Positions 26,978 to 35,422 of a DNA stretch of 64,000 nucleotides are shown here, in pieces. Numbering within the stretch: the first letter of the stretch is position 1; every line of letters starts with the position of its first letter. The stretch comes from Halobacteriovorax sp. GB3 (GTDB lineage Bacteria > Bdellovibrionota > Bacteriovoracia > Bacteriovoracales > Bacteriovoracaceae). The translations under genes were made by a program, and so were the position numbers. Below the pieces are notes generated by a model. That model worked only from the letters and a program-made list of their open reading frames with translations. It was not told the DNA's origin and did no database searches. Location: contig NZ_JAQSLN010000001.1 of the NCBI RefSeq assembly GCF_028649655.1, forward strand, positions 806,001 through 870,000, read 5' to 3'.

Positions 26978-28003
26978 TTAAGCTAGGATTGATTTTCCAT
27001 TTGATTTTAGATCAGAACAAGCTTGTTTGATTCGATCACACATCGACTCTTCACCTTGTTTCATCCATGCTCTAGGATCGTAGAATTTTTTATTTCCAAC
27101 TTCACCTTCGATTTTTAGCATAGCATCGTAGTTTTTAAACATATGATCAACAACGGCCCTCGAGTAAGCATATTGAGTATCTGTATCAATATTCATTTTG
27201 ATTACACCATAACCAAGAGTTTCATGGATCTCACTTAGTTCACTTCCAGAGCCACCGTGGAAAACTAGATAGTGTCTGGCCTCTTTACCGAATTCTTTTT
27301 CAACGGCATCTTGTCCATCTTTTAGAATTTCTGGGCGAAGCTTAACATTACCAGGCTTGTAAACTCCGTGAACATTTCCAAAAGTTGCCGCATACATAAA
27401 TTTTCCAATTGGGCGAAGAACTTTTGCTACTTCTACCATCTCTTCTTTTGTTGTATAGAGTTTATCAGCAGGGGCATCTTCATTGTTAACGCCATCTTCT
27501 TCTCCACCAACAACACCAGTTTCGATTTCAAGAATGATTTCACTTTTTGCACATCTCTCAAGAAGTTCTTTACTCATTTTGATATTTTCTTCTGTAGGAA
27601 GAACTGAACCATCAAACATATGTGAATTGAAAAGATTAGGGAGACCCTTTTCTCTTCTTTTTTCTGTTTCTTCGATCAGAGGAATAAGGAAACTTTCTAC
27701 TTTTTCTGGGTGGCAGTGGTCAGTATGAAGGGCAATGCAAACATCATATTTCTCGGCCATAAGGTGAACGTGTTGGGCAATAGATATAGCACCAAGAACT
27801 TCATCTTTTACAGCGCTACCAGAGGCAAATGATCCTCCGCCAGTTGAAACTTGAATGATTCCATCTGACTTCATGTCGCTAAAGGCCTTCAAGGCAGCGT
27901 TAGCTGTTGATGTTGAAGTGACATTAATTGCTGGATAAGCGTATCCTTCGTTGGCCGCTTTATCGAGCATTTGGCAGTACTGTTCGTACGATGCTACTGG
28001 CAT
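26978..28003 (-). CDS. fbaA: Class II fructose-bisphosphate aldolase
   Basis: This enzyme of 341 residues splits fructose 1,6-bisphosphate in glycolysis and makes it in gluconeogenesis. It shows the class IIA zinc site ALHTDHCHP, the VTSTSTANAAL N-terminal region, GEEDGV and KMNIDTDTQYA near the phosphate-binding loop, and FHGGSGS. The length fits the E. coli-type class IIA enzyme. The start ATG has AAGGAGCTCTC upstream. Confidence 0.96.
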   Translation of the reverse strand: MPVASYEQYCQMLDKAANEGYAYPAINVTSTSTANAALKAFSDMKSDGIIQVSTGGGSFASGSAVKDEVLGAISIAQHVHLMAEKYDVCIALHTDHCHPEKVESFLIPLIEETEKRREKGLPNLFNSHMFDGSVLPTEENIKMSKELLERCAKSEIILEIETGVVGGEEDGVNNEDAPADKLYTTKEEMVEVAKVLRPIGKFMYAATFGNVHGVYKPGNVKLRPEILKDGQDAVEKEFGKEARHYLVFHGGSGSELSEIHETLGYGVIKMNIDTDTQYAYSRAVVDHMFKNYDAMLKIEGEVGNKKFYDPRAWMKQGEESMCDRIKQACSDLKSNGKSILA

Positions 28004-28150
28004 GAGAGCTCCTTAAATGATTGAATTATTACTCGCGAATATTAAAACATAGAGAGAGCGGGGTAGGCAAAGACTTTAGCTCTTTTGTGCAGTGAGTTTT
28101 GCTAGATTTTATGAGAGTTGTTTATGATGGGCAAAAAAAAGGGAAAAATC

Positions 28151-28786
28151 ATGGATAAACTTTTTAAAGGGATTATGAAGTTTAAGAAACAAGATTTTGA
28201 AAAGCATAAAGAGCTTTTTAAAAAACTTGGAAGAAAGCAAGAGCCGCACACTCTTTTTATCGGTTGTGCCGATTCACGAGTTGTGCCAAGTATGATCACA
28301 AATACCTTTCCAGGTGAACTGTTCATCATTAGGAATGTTGCTAATATCGTACCTCCTTATCGTGATACAGAGGAATGGGTATCAACGACTTCTGGAATTG
28401 AATACGCCGTAAAAGCACTTAATGTCGAAAATATCGTTGTCTGTGGTCACTCTAATTGCGGTGGGTGTGCTGCGATGAATGCTCCTGTTGAATCACTTGA
28501 TGAGGTGCCTCACGTAAGAAGATGGCTTGAAGTTTCTAAAGAAGTACGAGGGCGTGTTGATCGCTTGATGACAGGGGATTCAGAAGAAGAGCGCGAATGG
28601 CTAACTGAGCAGGTCAACATTCTGGTACAAATGAGAAACCTTCTGACGTTTCCCTATATCAAGGAGCGTTATGAAAGAGGTGAAATCAAAATTTATGGTT
28701 GGCACTATATTATCGAAACGGGTGATATTTATAATTATAACGACTCTGAAGATGAGTTTCAGTTGTTTGATCCCGCCTCATTGTAA
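28151..28786 (+). CDS. Beta-class carbonic anhydrase
   Basis: This 211-residue cytoplasmic zinc enzyme interconverts CO2 and bicarbonate. The zinc ligands and catalytic dyad are visible: CADSR (Cys39, Asp41, Arg43) and HSNCGGC (His100, Cys103). I chose the ATG at 28151 because AAGGG lies 7 nt upstream. In-frame ATGs at 28124 and 28127 lack a ribosome site. The C-terminal WHYIIETGDIYNYN is typical of the family. A large hairpin lies 34 nt after the stop. Confidence 0.93.
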   Translation: MDKLFKGIMKFKKQDFEKHKELFKKLGRKQEPHTLFIGCADSRVVPSMITNTFPGELFIIRNVANIVPPYRDTEEWVSTTSGIEYAVKALNVENIVVCGHSNCGGCAAMNAPVESLDEVPHVRRWLEVSKEVRGRVDRLMTGDSEEEREWLTEQVNILVQMRNLLTFPYIKERYERGEIKIYGWHYIIETGDIYNYNDSEDEFQLFDPASL

Positions 28787-28820
28787 TTTATTTATTACGC
28801 CTCTAAGTTCTTGATATTAT

Positions 28821-28861
28821 AGCTCCTTTAGTCACACGTCCATCGTGCCGATAAAGGAGCT
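28821..28861. promoter_or_regulatory. Perfect 10-bp inverted repeat with nested stem between carbonic anhydrase and E1 genes
   Basis: AGCTCCTTTA (28821-28830) and TAAAGGAGCT (28852-28861) pair perfectly. Inside, CACG and CGTG can form a second stem over TCCAT. The 3' side is followed by AATTTT, so it may be a weak terminator of the carbonic anhydrase gene. The octamer GCCGATAA (28847-28854), identical to a sigma-28 -10 consensus, lies across the distal arm, but no good TAAA -35 is present. Confidence 0.6.
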
Positions 28862-28981
28862 AATTTTCGCAAAGATTTTCCCATGAACACTGACTCCCTA
28901 AGGTTTACTGAATGGAGCCATTGTGTTTAATTATGGGGACTTAAACCATTCAATAATAATTCAACATAATGAGGAAAGATT

Positions 28982-31033
28982 ATGGCAAAGAAAGTAAAGC
29001 CAACTAAGCATTACACGCTTAAGAAAACGAGCAAAGATACTCTTCAAAATTGGTATGAGCTTCTTTCTCTTGGGCGCATGATTGACGATAGAGCGCCTAA
29101 CTACCTTAAGCAGGCCATCGGTTGGTCATATCACGCACCATATGCTGGTCACGACGGAATTCAGCTAGCGATTGGACAAACATTTGAAAAAGAAACAGAC
29201 CATCTGTTTCCATATTACAGAGATATGCTAACAGCTCTTGCTTCAGGTTTAAGCGCTGAAGAGCTTATTCTTAATGGGATCTCTAAAGCGACAGACCTCG
29301 CCTCAGGTGGGCGTCACATGTCTAACCACTTTGCTAAGCCTGAGTGGAATATTCACAACGTTTCTAGTTGTACAGGAAACCATCCTCTTCACGCTGTTGG
29401 TGTTGCTCGTGCTATGAATCGCTACGATCACAAGGGTGTAGCTTTCTCTTCTCAGGGAGAGTCATCAGTTTCTGAGGGATATGTTTACGAAGCAATTAAC
29501 GGTGCTTCACGCGAGAAGCTTCCGGTTGTTTTCGTTTTCCAAGATAATGGATACGGGATCTCTGTTCCAAAGTGTGATCAAACGGCCAACGAATTTGTTG
29601 CTGATAACTTCATGGGATTTTTAAACCTTCACATTATTCACTGTGATGGAAAAGATATCTTCGATTCAATGAACGCTATGAAAACGGCCAGAGAAATTGC
29701 TCTTGAAAAGAGCGAGCCAGTTATCGTTCACGCTCATTGTGTTCGTATTGGTTCTCACTCTAACTCTGATAAGCACGAGTTATATAGAGACGAAAAAGAG
29801 AGAGAAGATGTTAAAAAACAAGATCCTCTCGTGGCATTTAGAAAGACACTTATCAAAGAAGGAATCTTCACAGAAGCTGAGCTTGATGAAATTGATGCTG
29901 CTAAAAAGAAAGAGCTTCTTGAAGCTCACACTCTAGCGATGAAAGCACCAAACCCAACTCCAGAGTCTATTTATGACTTTGTTTTTGCACCAGCTCACGA
30001 GCCACAAACTTATGTTGATGGAACTCACAATGAGCAGGGTGAGCCAATGAAGTTCATCGATGCTCTTAATGGACAACTTAAAAAAGAATTCCGTGAAAAC
30101 CCAAATACATTTATCTGGGGTCAGGATATGGCCAACAAAGATAAAGGTGGGATTTTCAACGTTTCAAAGGGAATGCAACAAGAGTTTGGAAAAGAGCGTG
30201 TATTTAACGGGCCAATTGCTGAGGATTATATTCTTGGAACTGCAAATGGTTTCTCACGTTTTAGAAAAGACATTCGTGTTGTCGTTGAAGGTGCTGAGTT
30301 TGCTGACTATTTCTGGCCAGCAATGGAGCAATACCTTGAATGTTCTCATGATTACTGGAGATCAAATGGAGCTTTCGCTCCAAATGTTGTCATCAGATTA
30401 GCCTCTGGTGGATATATCGGTGGTGGACTTTACCACTCTCAAAACCTTGAAGGGAATATCGCTGGTATTCCTGGTGTTAGAGTTGTTTGTCCAGCTTTCG
30501 CAGACGATGCTGCAGGACTTTTAAGAACAGCTATGCACTCAGAGGGACCAACTCTTTACCTCGAGCCAAAAGCTCTCTACAACGCGAAACAGGCAATGGC
30601 CGTTGTTCCTGAGAACTTTGAAGTTCCATTTGGAAAAGCTCGCGTTAGAAAAGAGGGAAGTGATTTGACTGTTGTTACTTATGGAAATACTGTTCATCAC
30701 TGTCTTGAAGCGGCCGAAAAACTTTCGGCAGAAGGTTATAATGTTGAAGTTATCGACCTTAGATCTCTTGTGCCTCTAGATGAGCAAACAGTTATCGATT
30801 CAATCGCTAAGACTAATCGTTGTCTTGTTGTTCACGAAGACAAGGTCTTTGGTGGATTCGGTGGTGAGATTGTCGCGATGATTAATGAAAAAGCATTTGA
30901 GCACCTCGATGCTCCTGTTCATCGTGTTGGTTCAACATTTACTCCTGTCGGATTCAATAGAATCCTTGAGAAGGCCATCCTTCCAAATACAGATAAAGTT
31001 GTTGAGGCCATGAGAAAGCAACTTGCCTACTAA
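28982..31033 (+). CDS. Fused E1 (alpha+beta) thiamine-diphosphate 2-oxoacid dehydrogenase
   Basis: This 683-residue protein joins an E1-alpha half (about 1-340) to an E1-beta half (about 350-683). The alpha half shows LFPYYRDMLTALASG, GGRHMSNHF and the ThDP region SSQGESSVSEG...FVFQDNGYGIS. The beta half shows FIWGQDM, GVRVVCPAFADDAAGL and RSLVPLDEQTV. Fused E1 of this type belongs to the branched-chain or pyruvate dehydrogenase group. It would decarboxylate a 2-oxoacid and pass the acyl group to a lipoyl E2. No E2 or E3 gene is adjacent, so its complex partners are elsewhere. Substrate choice cannot be fixed from sequence. The ATG follows GAGGAAAGATT. Confidence 0.92.
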   Translation: MAKKVKPTKHYTLKKTSKDTLQNWYELLSLGRMIDDRAPNYLKQAIGWSYHAPYAGHDGIQLAIGQTFEKETDHLFPYYRDMLTALASGLSAEELILNGISKATDLASGGRHMSNHFAKPEWNIHNVSSCTGNHPLHAVGVARAMNRYDHKGVAFSSQGESSVSEGYVYEAINGASREKLPVVFVFQDNGYGISVPKCDQTANEFVADNFMGFLNLHIIHCDGKDIFDSMNAMKTAREIALEKSEPVIVHAHCVRIGSHSNSDKHELYRDEKEREDVKKQDPLVAFRKTLIKEGIFTEAELDEIDAAKKKELLEAHTLAMKAPNPTPESIYDFVFAPAHEPQTYVDGTHNEQGEPMKFIDALNGQLKKEFRENPNTFIWGQDMANKDKGGIFNVSKGMQQEFGKERVFNGPIAEDYILGTANGFSRFRKDIRVVVEGAEFADYFWPAMEQYLECSHDYWRSNGAFAPNVVIRLASGGYIGGGLYHSQNLEGNIAGIPGVRVVCPAFADDAAGLLRTAMHSEGPTLYLEPKALYNAKQAMAVVPENFEVPFGKARVRKEGSDLTVVTYGNTVHHCLEAAEKLSAEGYNVEVIDLRSLVPLDEQTVIDSIAKTNRCLVVHEDKVFGGFGGEIVAMINEKAFEHLDAPVHRVGSTFTPVGFNRILEKAILPNTDKVVEAMRKQLAY

Positions 31034-31046
31034 GCTTGTAATATCA

Positions 31047-31080
31047 AGAAATCCCCTCAAAAATGAGGGGATTTCTGTCT
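31047..31080 (+). terminator. Intrinsic terminator of the fused E1 gene
   Basis: AGAAATCCCCTCA and TGAGGGGATTTCT form a perfect 13-bp stem with a 4-nt A loop, followed by the modest tail GTCTTT. It lies 13 nt after the stop. Confidence 0.78.
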
Positions 31081-31212
31081 TTAGATAAACTCTTCAAGTT
31101 ATTGAAAATCGTATATATTCTTTTTTTTTCCAAAAATTAAGTCATCTTAAGTTTTAAACCCTACGAATATGTAAATAGAAGTTTTTCTATTTAAGTCAGG
31201 GGTTACATAATT

Positions 31213-32790
31213 ATGAAAAAGCTAAGCCTTAATACCAAGGTTCTTATCCTAGCTCTTGTTCCTTTTATCGTCTTTAATTTGATATCTCTAACGAGCTCAT
31301 ATGTATCGACAAAGGACGCTTTGATTAAAGAAAAGAAGTTCCTTTTAGAAGATGTCATTTTAACTGCTGAAAGTGTTCTACAGGCCTATGTTAATGAAGT
31401 AAAAGAGGGAAGATTAACTGAGAAAGAGGCCAAGGGGCTCGCTGCAAATTATCTAAGAACACTGCGCTATGGTCGCGATAAGGATGATTATCTTTGGGTT
31501 CAGGATTTTGAGCCAAGAATGATCTTTCACCCAAAGAGCTCTCTCGAAGGAAAGAGTCTTGTTGAATTTAAAGATAAGGGTGGAAAACTCTTTTTTAACG
31601 AGATGGTTGATGTCGTAAAAAAACAAGACCATGGTTATGTCGATTACCTGTGGACTGATAAAAAAGATCCTAAAAAACATGTTCCAAAACTGTCTTTTGT
31701 TAAAGCATTTAAGCCATGGGGATGGATTTTAGGAACAGGAATTTATATTGAAGATGTTAACGAATATATTTTCAATCTCATGGCCAAGTTTATTGGATTT
31801 TCAATTCTTGGAATGGTTGTGATGGCCTTTATTATTAGCTTCGCTATTAAAAAAGGAGTTTCAGCACCACTTCTTCTTATTGCTAATAAACTCAAGCAAA
31901 CGGCCGTTGAAGTTACTAAAGGCTCTAATGAAACACTAGAAACTTCAAAACAATTAAATAACTCAACTCAAAACCAAGCTTCATCGCTACAAGAAACGGT
32001 GGCCTCGATTGATGAAATTTCGGCCATGATTAATAGAAATAGTGATTCAGCTCAGATGTCTAGACAAACCAGTAGCGAAAGTCAAAGTGCTGCTGAAGAT
32101 GGAAAGGCGACAGTTGATGATATGTTGCAATCAATTCGAGAAATTACCGATACCAACTCTCACGTCATGAATAAGATGGAAGAGTCAAATAGACAAATCG
32201 AAGAGATTCTAAATGTTATTAAAGAAATTGATGATAAGACGAAAGTCATTAATGACATTGTTTTTCAAACAAAACTTCTCTCATTCAATGCCTCTGTTGA
32301 AGCCGCTCGTGCTGGAGAGTCAGGAAAGGGATTTGCCGTTGTTGCTGAAGAAGTCGGAAACTTAGCTTCTATGAGTGGTAAGGCATCTGAAGAGATTCGA
32401 AGCCTCATTGATCAAAGTATTAAGCGTGTTGAAGATATTGTCTCTGGAACAACATCTATGGTTGAGGGACTGATTAAAGAAGGAACTGCAACTGTTGAAA
32501 AAGGAACTTCTAAGGCCCAAGACTGTAAGATGGCCCTGGATGGAATTCTAAGAAATGTTATGAGTGTTAATGAAAAGGTTGGAGAAATTGCCATTGCTTG
32601 TGGTGAGCAGGCAACAGGTGTTGATGAGATTACAAAGGCCATGAGACTTTTAGATCAAGTGACTCATGAAAATACTCAGGCCGCTCAGCAGACCTCTTCA
32701 AATGCGGAACAATTAAGAAAACAAGCGGAGAATCTCGATGGCGTTGTCGTCAATGTTATTGAGCTTGTAAACGGATCTAAAGCTGCCTAG
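31213..32790 (+). CDS. Methyl-accepting chemotaxis protein with periplasmic single-Cache domain
   Basis: This 525-residue transducer has TM1 near 12-30, a periplasmic single-Cache (sCache_2) sensor of about 32-190 (DDYLWVQDFEPRMIFHP, WGWILGTGIYIEDV), TM2 near 192-215 and a cytoplasmic signalling domain. The hairpin tip VFQTKLLSFNASVEAARAG near 350, where CheA and CheW bind, is clear. Methylation helices lie on both sides. There is no CheR-binding pentapeptide at the end (NGSKAA). Such Cache domains usually sense small organic acids or similar ligands. It is alone, not in a che operon. Confidence 0.95.
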   Translation: MKKLSLNTKVLILALVPFIVFNLISLTSSYVSTKDALIKEKKFLLEDVILTAESVLQAYVNEVKEGRLTEKEAKGLAANYLRTLRYGRDKDDYLWVQDFEPRMIFHPKSSLEGKSLVEFKDKGGKLFFNEMVDVVKKQDHGYVDYLWTDKKDPKKHVPKLSFVKAFKPWGWILGTGIYIEDVNEYIFNLMAKFIGFSILGMVVMAFIISFAIKKGVSAPLLLIANKLKQTAVEVTKGSNETLETSKQLNNSTQNQASSLQETVASIDEISAMINRNSDSAQMSRQTSSESQSAAEDGKATVDDMLQSIREITDTNSHVMNKMEESNRQIEEILNVIKEIDDKTKVINDIVFQTKLLSFNASVEAARAGESGKGFAVVAEEVGNLASMSGKASEEIRSLIDQSIKRVEDIVSGTTSMVEGLIKEGTATVEKGTSKAQDCKMALDGILRNVMSVNEKVGEIAIACGEQATGVDEITKAMRLLDQVTHENTQAAQQTSSNAEQLRKQAENLDGVVVNVIELVNGSKAA

Positions 32791-32823
32791 ACCTGTCATA
32801 TTGGATAAGGAAAGTGAAGAATT

Positions 32824-33171
32824 TCACTTTCCTTGCCTTTCTAAAATTTCTAGAATTTCTTGATAATCTTTTTTCTTTAACTTTACAGCTTCTTCTTTGA
32901 AAATCTGGATAAAGCTATCCAAGTCACTTTCACTTGTCGTATCGACAATTTCAGAGAGATTTTTTCTTGGATCTTCATCACCTGAAATGACATGCCCATG
33001 TGCAAAGATGCCCTGATCCCAAGTGATGTAATAATCTTTTTTACCATGGAAGTGGATTTCAAAATAAATGAGTTCTTTGTCTTTTCTATGAAAGGAAAAC
33101 TGGAGATGAATATCACTCCAGTGTTCAATGATTTTACCGTCTTTTTTTTCTTTTCTAAACTTCTTTAACAT
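32824..33171 (-). CDS. Small protein of unknown function downstream of the adenylate cyclase
   Basis: This 115-residue protein starts at ATG 33171, two bases after the cyclase stop, so it is the last gene of the module and probably depends on coupled translation. A longer frame reaching back into the cyclase gene is less likely. It is charged, with a beta-rich middle (FEIHFHGKKDYYITWDQG) and a helical end (FIQIFKEEAVKLKKKDYQEI). No motif, signal peptide or family was recognised. Confidence 0.68.
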   Translation of the reverse strand: MLKKFRKEKKDGKIIEHWSDIHLQFSFHRKDKELIYFEIHFHGKKDYYITWDQGIFAHGHVISGDEDPRKNLSEIVDTTSESDLDSFIQIFKEEAVKLKKKDYQEILEILERQGK

Positions 33172-33173
33172 AA

Positions 33174-35414
33174 TTACTTCGATGTTAGAGTGTAGACCCC
33201 ATCCCAATTTGGTGCGGGAGGAACTTCTTTGTATTGCTTACAACGTTCAATGTAGATTTCAGAAGGATTTGTTTTCTTTCCCTTAAGGGCAGGAAAACGC
33301 TCATACTCATATTCGAGGGATTGATTAAAATACTCGAGTGCCTGATCCCACTGCTGAGAACGATAGGCTTCCAGTCCTTTTTGAAAAGTTTCACTTAAAT
33401 TAACGAGAAGTTTCTTGGCATCGGTTTTAATATCTAAGAGCTCAAATGTTGTAACAGGAATTGACTTTCCAACAACGCGAATCGTATCGAGTTCACGCCA
33501 AAGAAATACATCTCCAGTTAATTCTTTTGTATCTTTATTTACTTGTGTAAAAACACCATATTGCTTTGCGGACTCTTCAAGCCTGGCGGCTAGGTTAACG
33601 GCATCTCCCATCATTGTATAGTTCATCCTCGAGGCAGACCCCATGTTCCCAGTAACGATTTCTCCAGAGTTGATACCAATTCTCATTCTCATATCGTGGA
33701 CAATTTGCGGCCACTTATTACCTTGAGACTTCCATCTCTTTCTAAGTTTTCCTAGGGCCTTCTGCATACGGATGGCCACTCGACAGGCGCGTATGGCATG
33801 GTCTTCTAGTGGCATTGGAGCACCAAAGAAAGCGATAATGGCATCACCTTCATATTTATCAAGTGTTCCTTTTTCATCGAGAAGAATGTCAGTCATCTCT
33901 GTCAGGTATTCATTTAAAAGCTCAACCAGTTGAGTGGCCGTGAGTTTTTCAGAAAATGTTGAGAAACCTTGAATGTCAGTGAAATAAGCAGTTCGAACAC
34001 CGCTATCTCCTCCTAGCATTGGTGGTTTTCCAGATTCATACATTTCATCAATTAATTCTGGCGAGATATAAGATCCAAAGGCACTTTTTAAGAAGGCCTT
34101 GTCTTTATTGGCCAGGTAGAAGTGTAGAAATGTGTTCCATGAGTAAGAGGCGCCCATACTGAAGAGACAGAAAAAGAGTTTAATTTCATACCCTTTAGGA
34201 ATGAGGTAATAGGTATCAAAATAATAAACACCTAGAGAAACAGCAACAACTGTAACTAAGTCGGCAATAGGGTTTCCAAAAAATTGAACTCCTAAGACAA
34301 TGAGAGTACAGATGATAAGAATGACCCATGAGTATTTTGTCGATTCCCCTTGAGGTACGAAAAAACGGCCTTCTAAGAGCATATTGGTAAAGTTCATGTG
34401 AAAGTAGACCCCTGGTAGCATCGAGTCTACAGGCGTATGTCTAAGGTCATAGGCGCCAAAGGCACTGGCCCCTACAAAAACAGCTGTCCCATCAAATATC
34501 TCTTTCATTTTCTGGTCACTGTCACTTGCTGTAATGATGTCGTAAATGGGGACTTTTGGAAAATGATTTGATCCACCCAACCATCTTAGTTTTGTTTCAC
34601 CAAGAAAGTTTATGGACATGGTCCCATTTTTTACCGTGAGCTTTGCATCTTCTGGCGTTAAATATTCAAAGAGGGGTTTGTCATCAGTTAAAAATTCATA
34701 AGTAGCGAGAGCATAAGAAGGAAAATAGAGAGTGTCGACGTTTCCAATGAGTCGGTAGTGCCTCATAATCCCATCGGCATCTGCCTGCACTTGAATGTGT
34801 CCAAGGGCCGGCTCGGCATTTAAAAGGGGATCAATAGGATAAACAGATTTCGAAACCTCTGAATCGATGAGGTTAAGTCCTTCTGCTTGTTTTGTATCCA
34901 TTATATAGTTGTAAAGATGCTCTGGAATATCGCTAAAGACATCTTCTTGTTCTTGGTTTTTGAAATTGATTTTGTAGGGGAGAATGACCCTATTTCCTGG
35001 AACTTGTTGAAATCTTCTAATCGCATTTCCAAGCTCTATATCGGGATTTTCTTCGTTACAGGTTTGAGACTCTTCTGCAAAGAATACGTCAAAGGCAATA
35101 ACTTTAGCACCATAGGTTCTAAGCTTGTCGATTAGTTGTGTCCACGTCACTCTGGAAACTGGCCACTGTCCTAGATTTTGAAGGGAATAGTCATCAATAT
35201 CGGCCATGACTAAACGTTTTTCAACTTTGTCTGGGATGAGAGTACTTTTCATTCGATAGTCATAGAATCGATCTTCAAAAAATGATGTGTAATAGAAGAT
35301 TTTCTCGATTCTTGGATCAGTGAAGTCCCTTTTAGCAATGGAGAAGAAAACACTGATGGCACTGAAGCATATTATGATAAAGAGTCCAGTGTATTTGACT
35401 ATGCGAGAGATCAT
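33174..35414 (-). CDS. CHASE2-domain adenylate/guanylate cyclase with C-terminal TPR
   Basis: This 746-residue membrane cyclase has an N-terminal TM (about 5-25), an extracytoplasmic CHASE2 sensor (about 35-340, with FEDRFYDYRM and AFDVFFAEES), three TMs (about 355-430) and a class III cyclase domain. The catalytic domain keeps the metal site FTDIQGFS, KYEGDAIIAFFG and the NAARLEE region. The last 90 residues (ETFQKGLEAYRSQQWDQALEYF written in part: GLEAYRSQQWDQALEYF) look like one or two TPR units. It should make cAMP in reply to an envelope signal. It stands last but one in a unit with FecR and TPR-barrel genes; the CHASE2/FecR pairing is a known theme. Confidence 0.93.
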   Translation of the reverse strand: MISRIVKYTGLFIIICFSAISVFFSIAKRDFTDPRIEKIFYYTSFFEDRFYDYRMKSTLIPDKVEKRLVMADIDDYSLQNLGQWPVSRVTWTQLIDKLRTYGAKVIAFDVFFAEESQTCNEENPDIELGNAIRRFQQVPGNRVILPYKINFKNQEQEDVFSDIPEHLYNYIMDTKQAEGLNLIDSEVSKSVYPIDPLLNAEPALGHIQVQADADGIMRHYRLIGNVDTLYFPSYALATYEFLTDDKPLFEYLTPEDAKLTVKNGTMSINFLGETKLRWLGGSNHFPKVPIYDIITASDSDQKMKEIFDGTAVFVGASAFGAYDLRHTPVDSMLPGVYFHMNFTNMLLEGRFFVPQGESTKYSWVILIICTLIVLGVQFFGNPIADLVTVVAVSLGVYYFDTYYLIPKGYEIKLFFCLFSMGASYSWNTFLHFYLANKDKAFLKSAFGSYISPELIDEMYESGKPPMLGGDSGVRTAYFTDIQGFSTFSEKLTATQLVELLNEYLTEMTDILLDEKGTLDKYEGDAIIAFFGAPMPLEDHAIRACRVAIRMQKALGKLRKRWKSQGNKWPQIVHDMRMRIGINSGEIVTGNMGSASRMNYTMMGDAVNLAARLEESAKQYGVFTQVNKDTKELTGDVFLWRELDTIRVVGKSIPVTTFELLDIKTDAKKLLVNLSETFQKGLEAYRSQQWDQALEYFNQSLEYEYERFPALKGKKTNPSEIYIERCKQYKEVPPAPNWDGVYTLTSK

Positions 35415-35422
35415 CGTTGTTC

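Noticed and set aside
28883-28930. A 15-codon leader peptide before the fused E1
   Set aside because: No ribosome site, no run of a regulatory amino acid and no attenuator in the right place.
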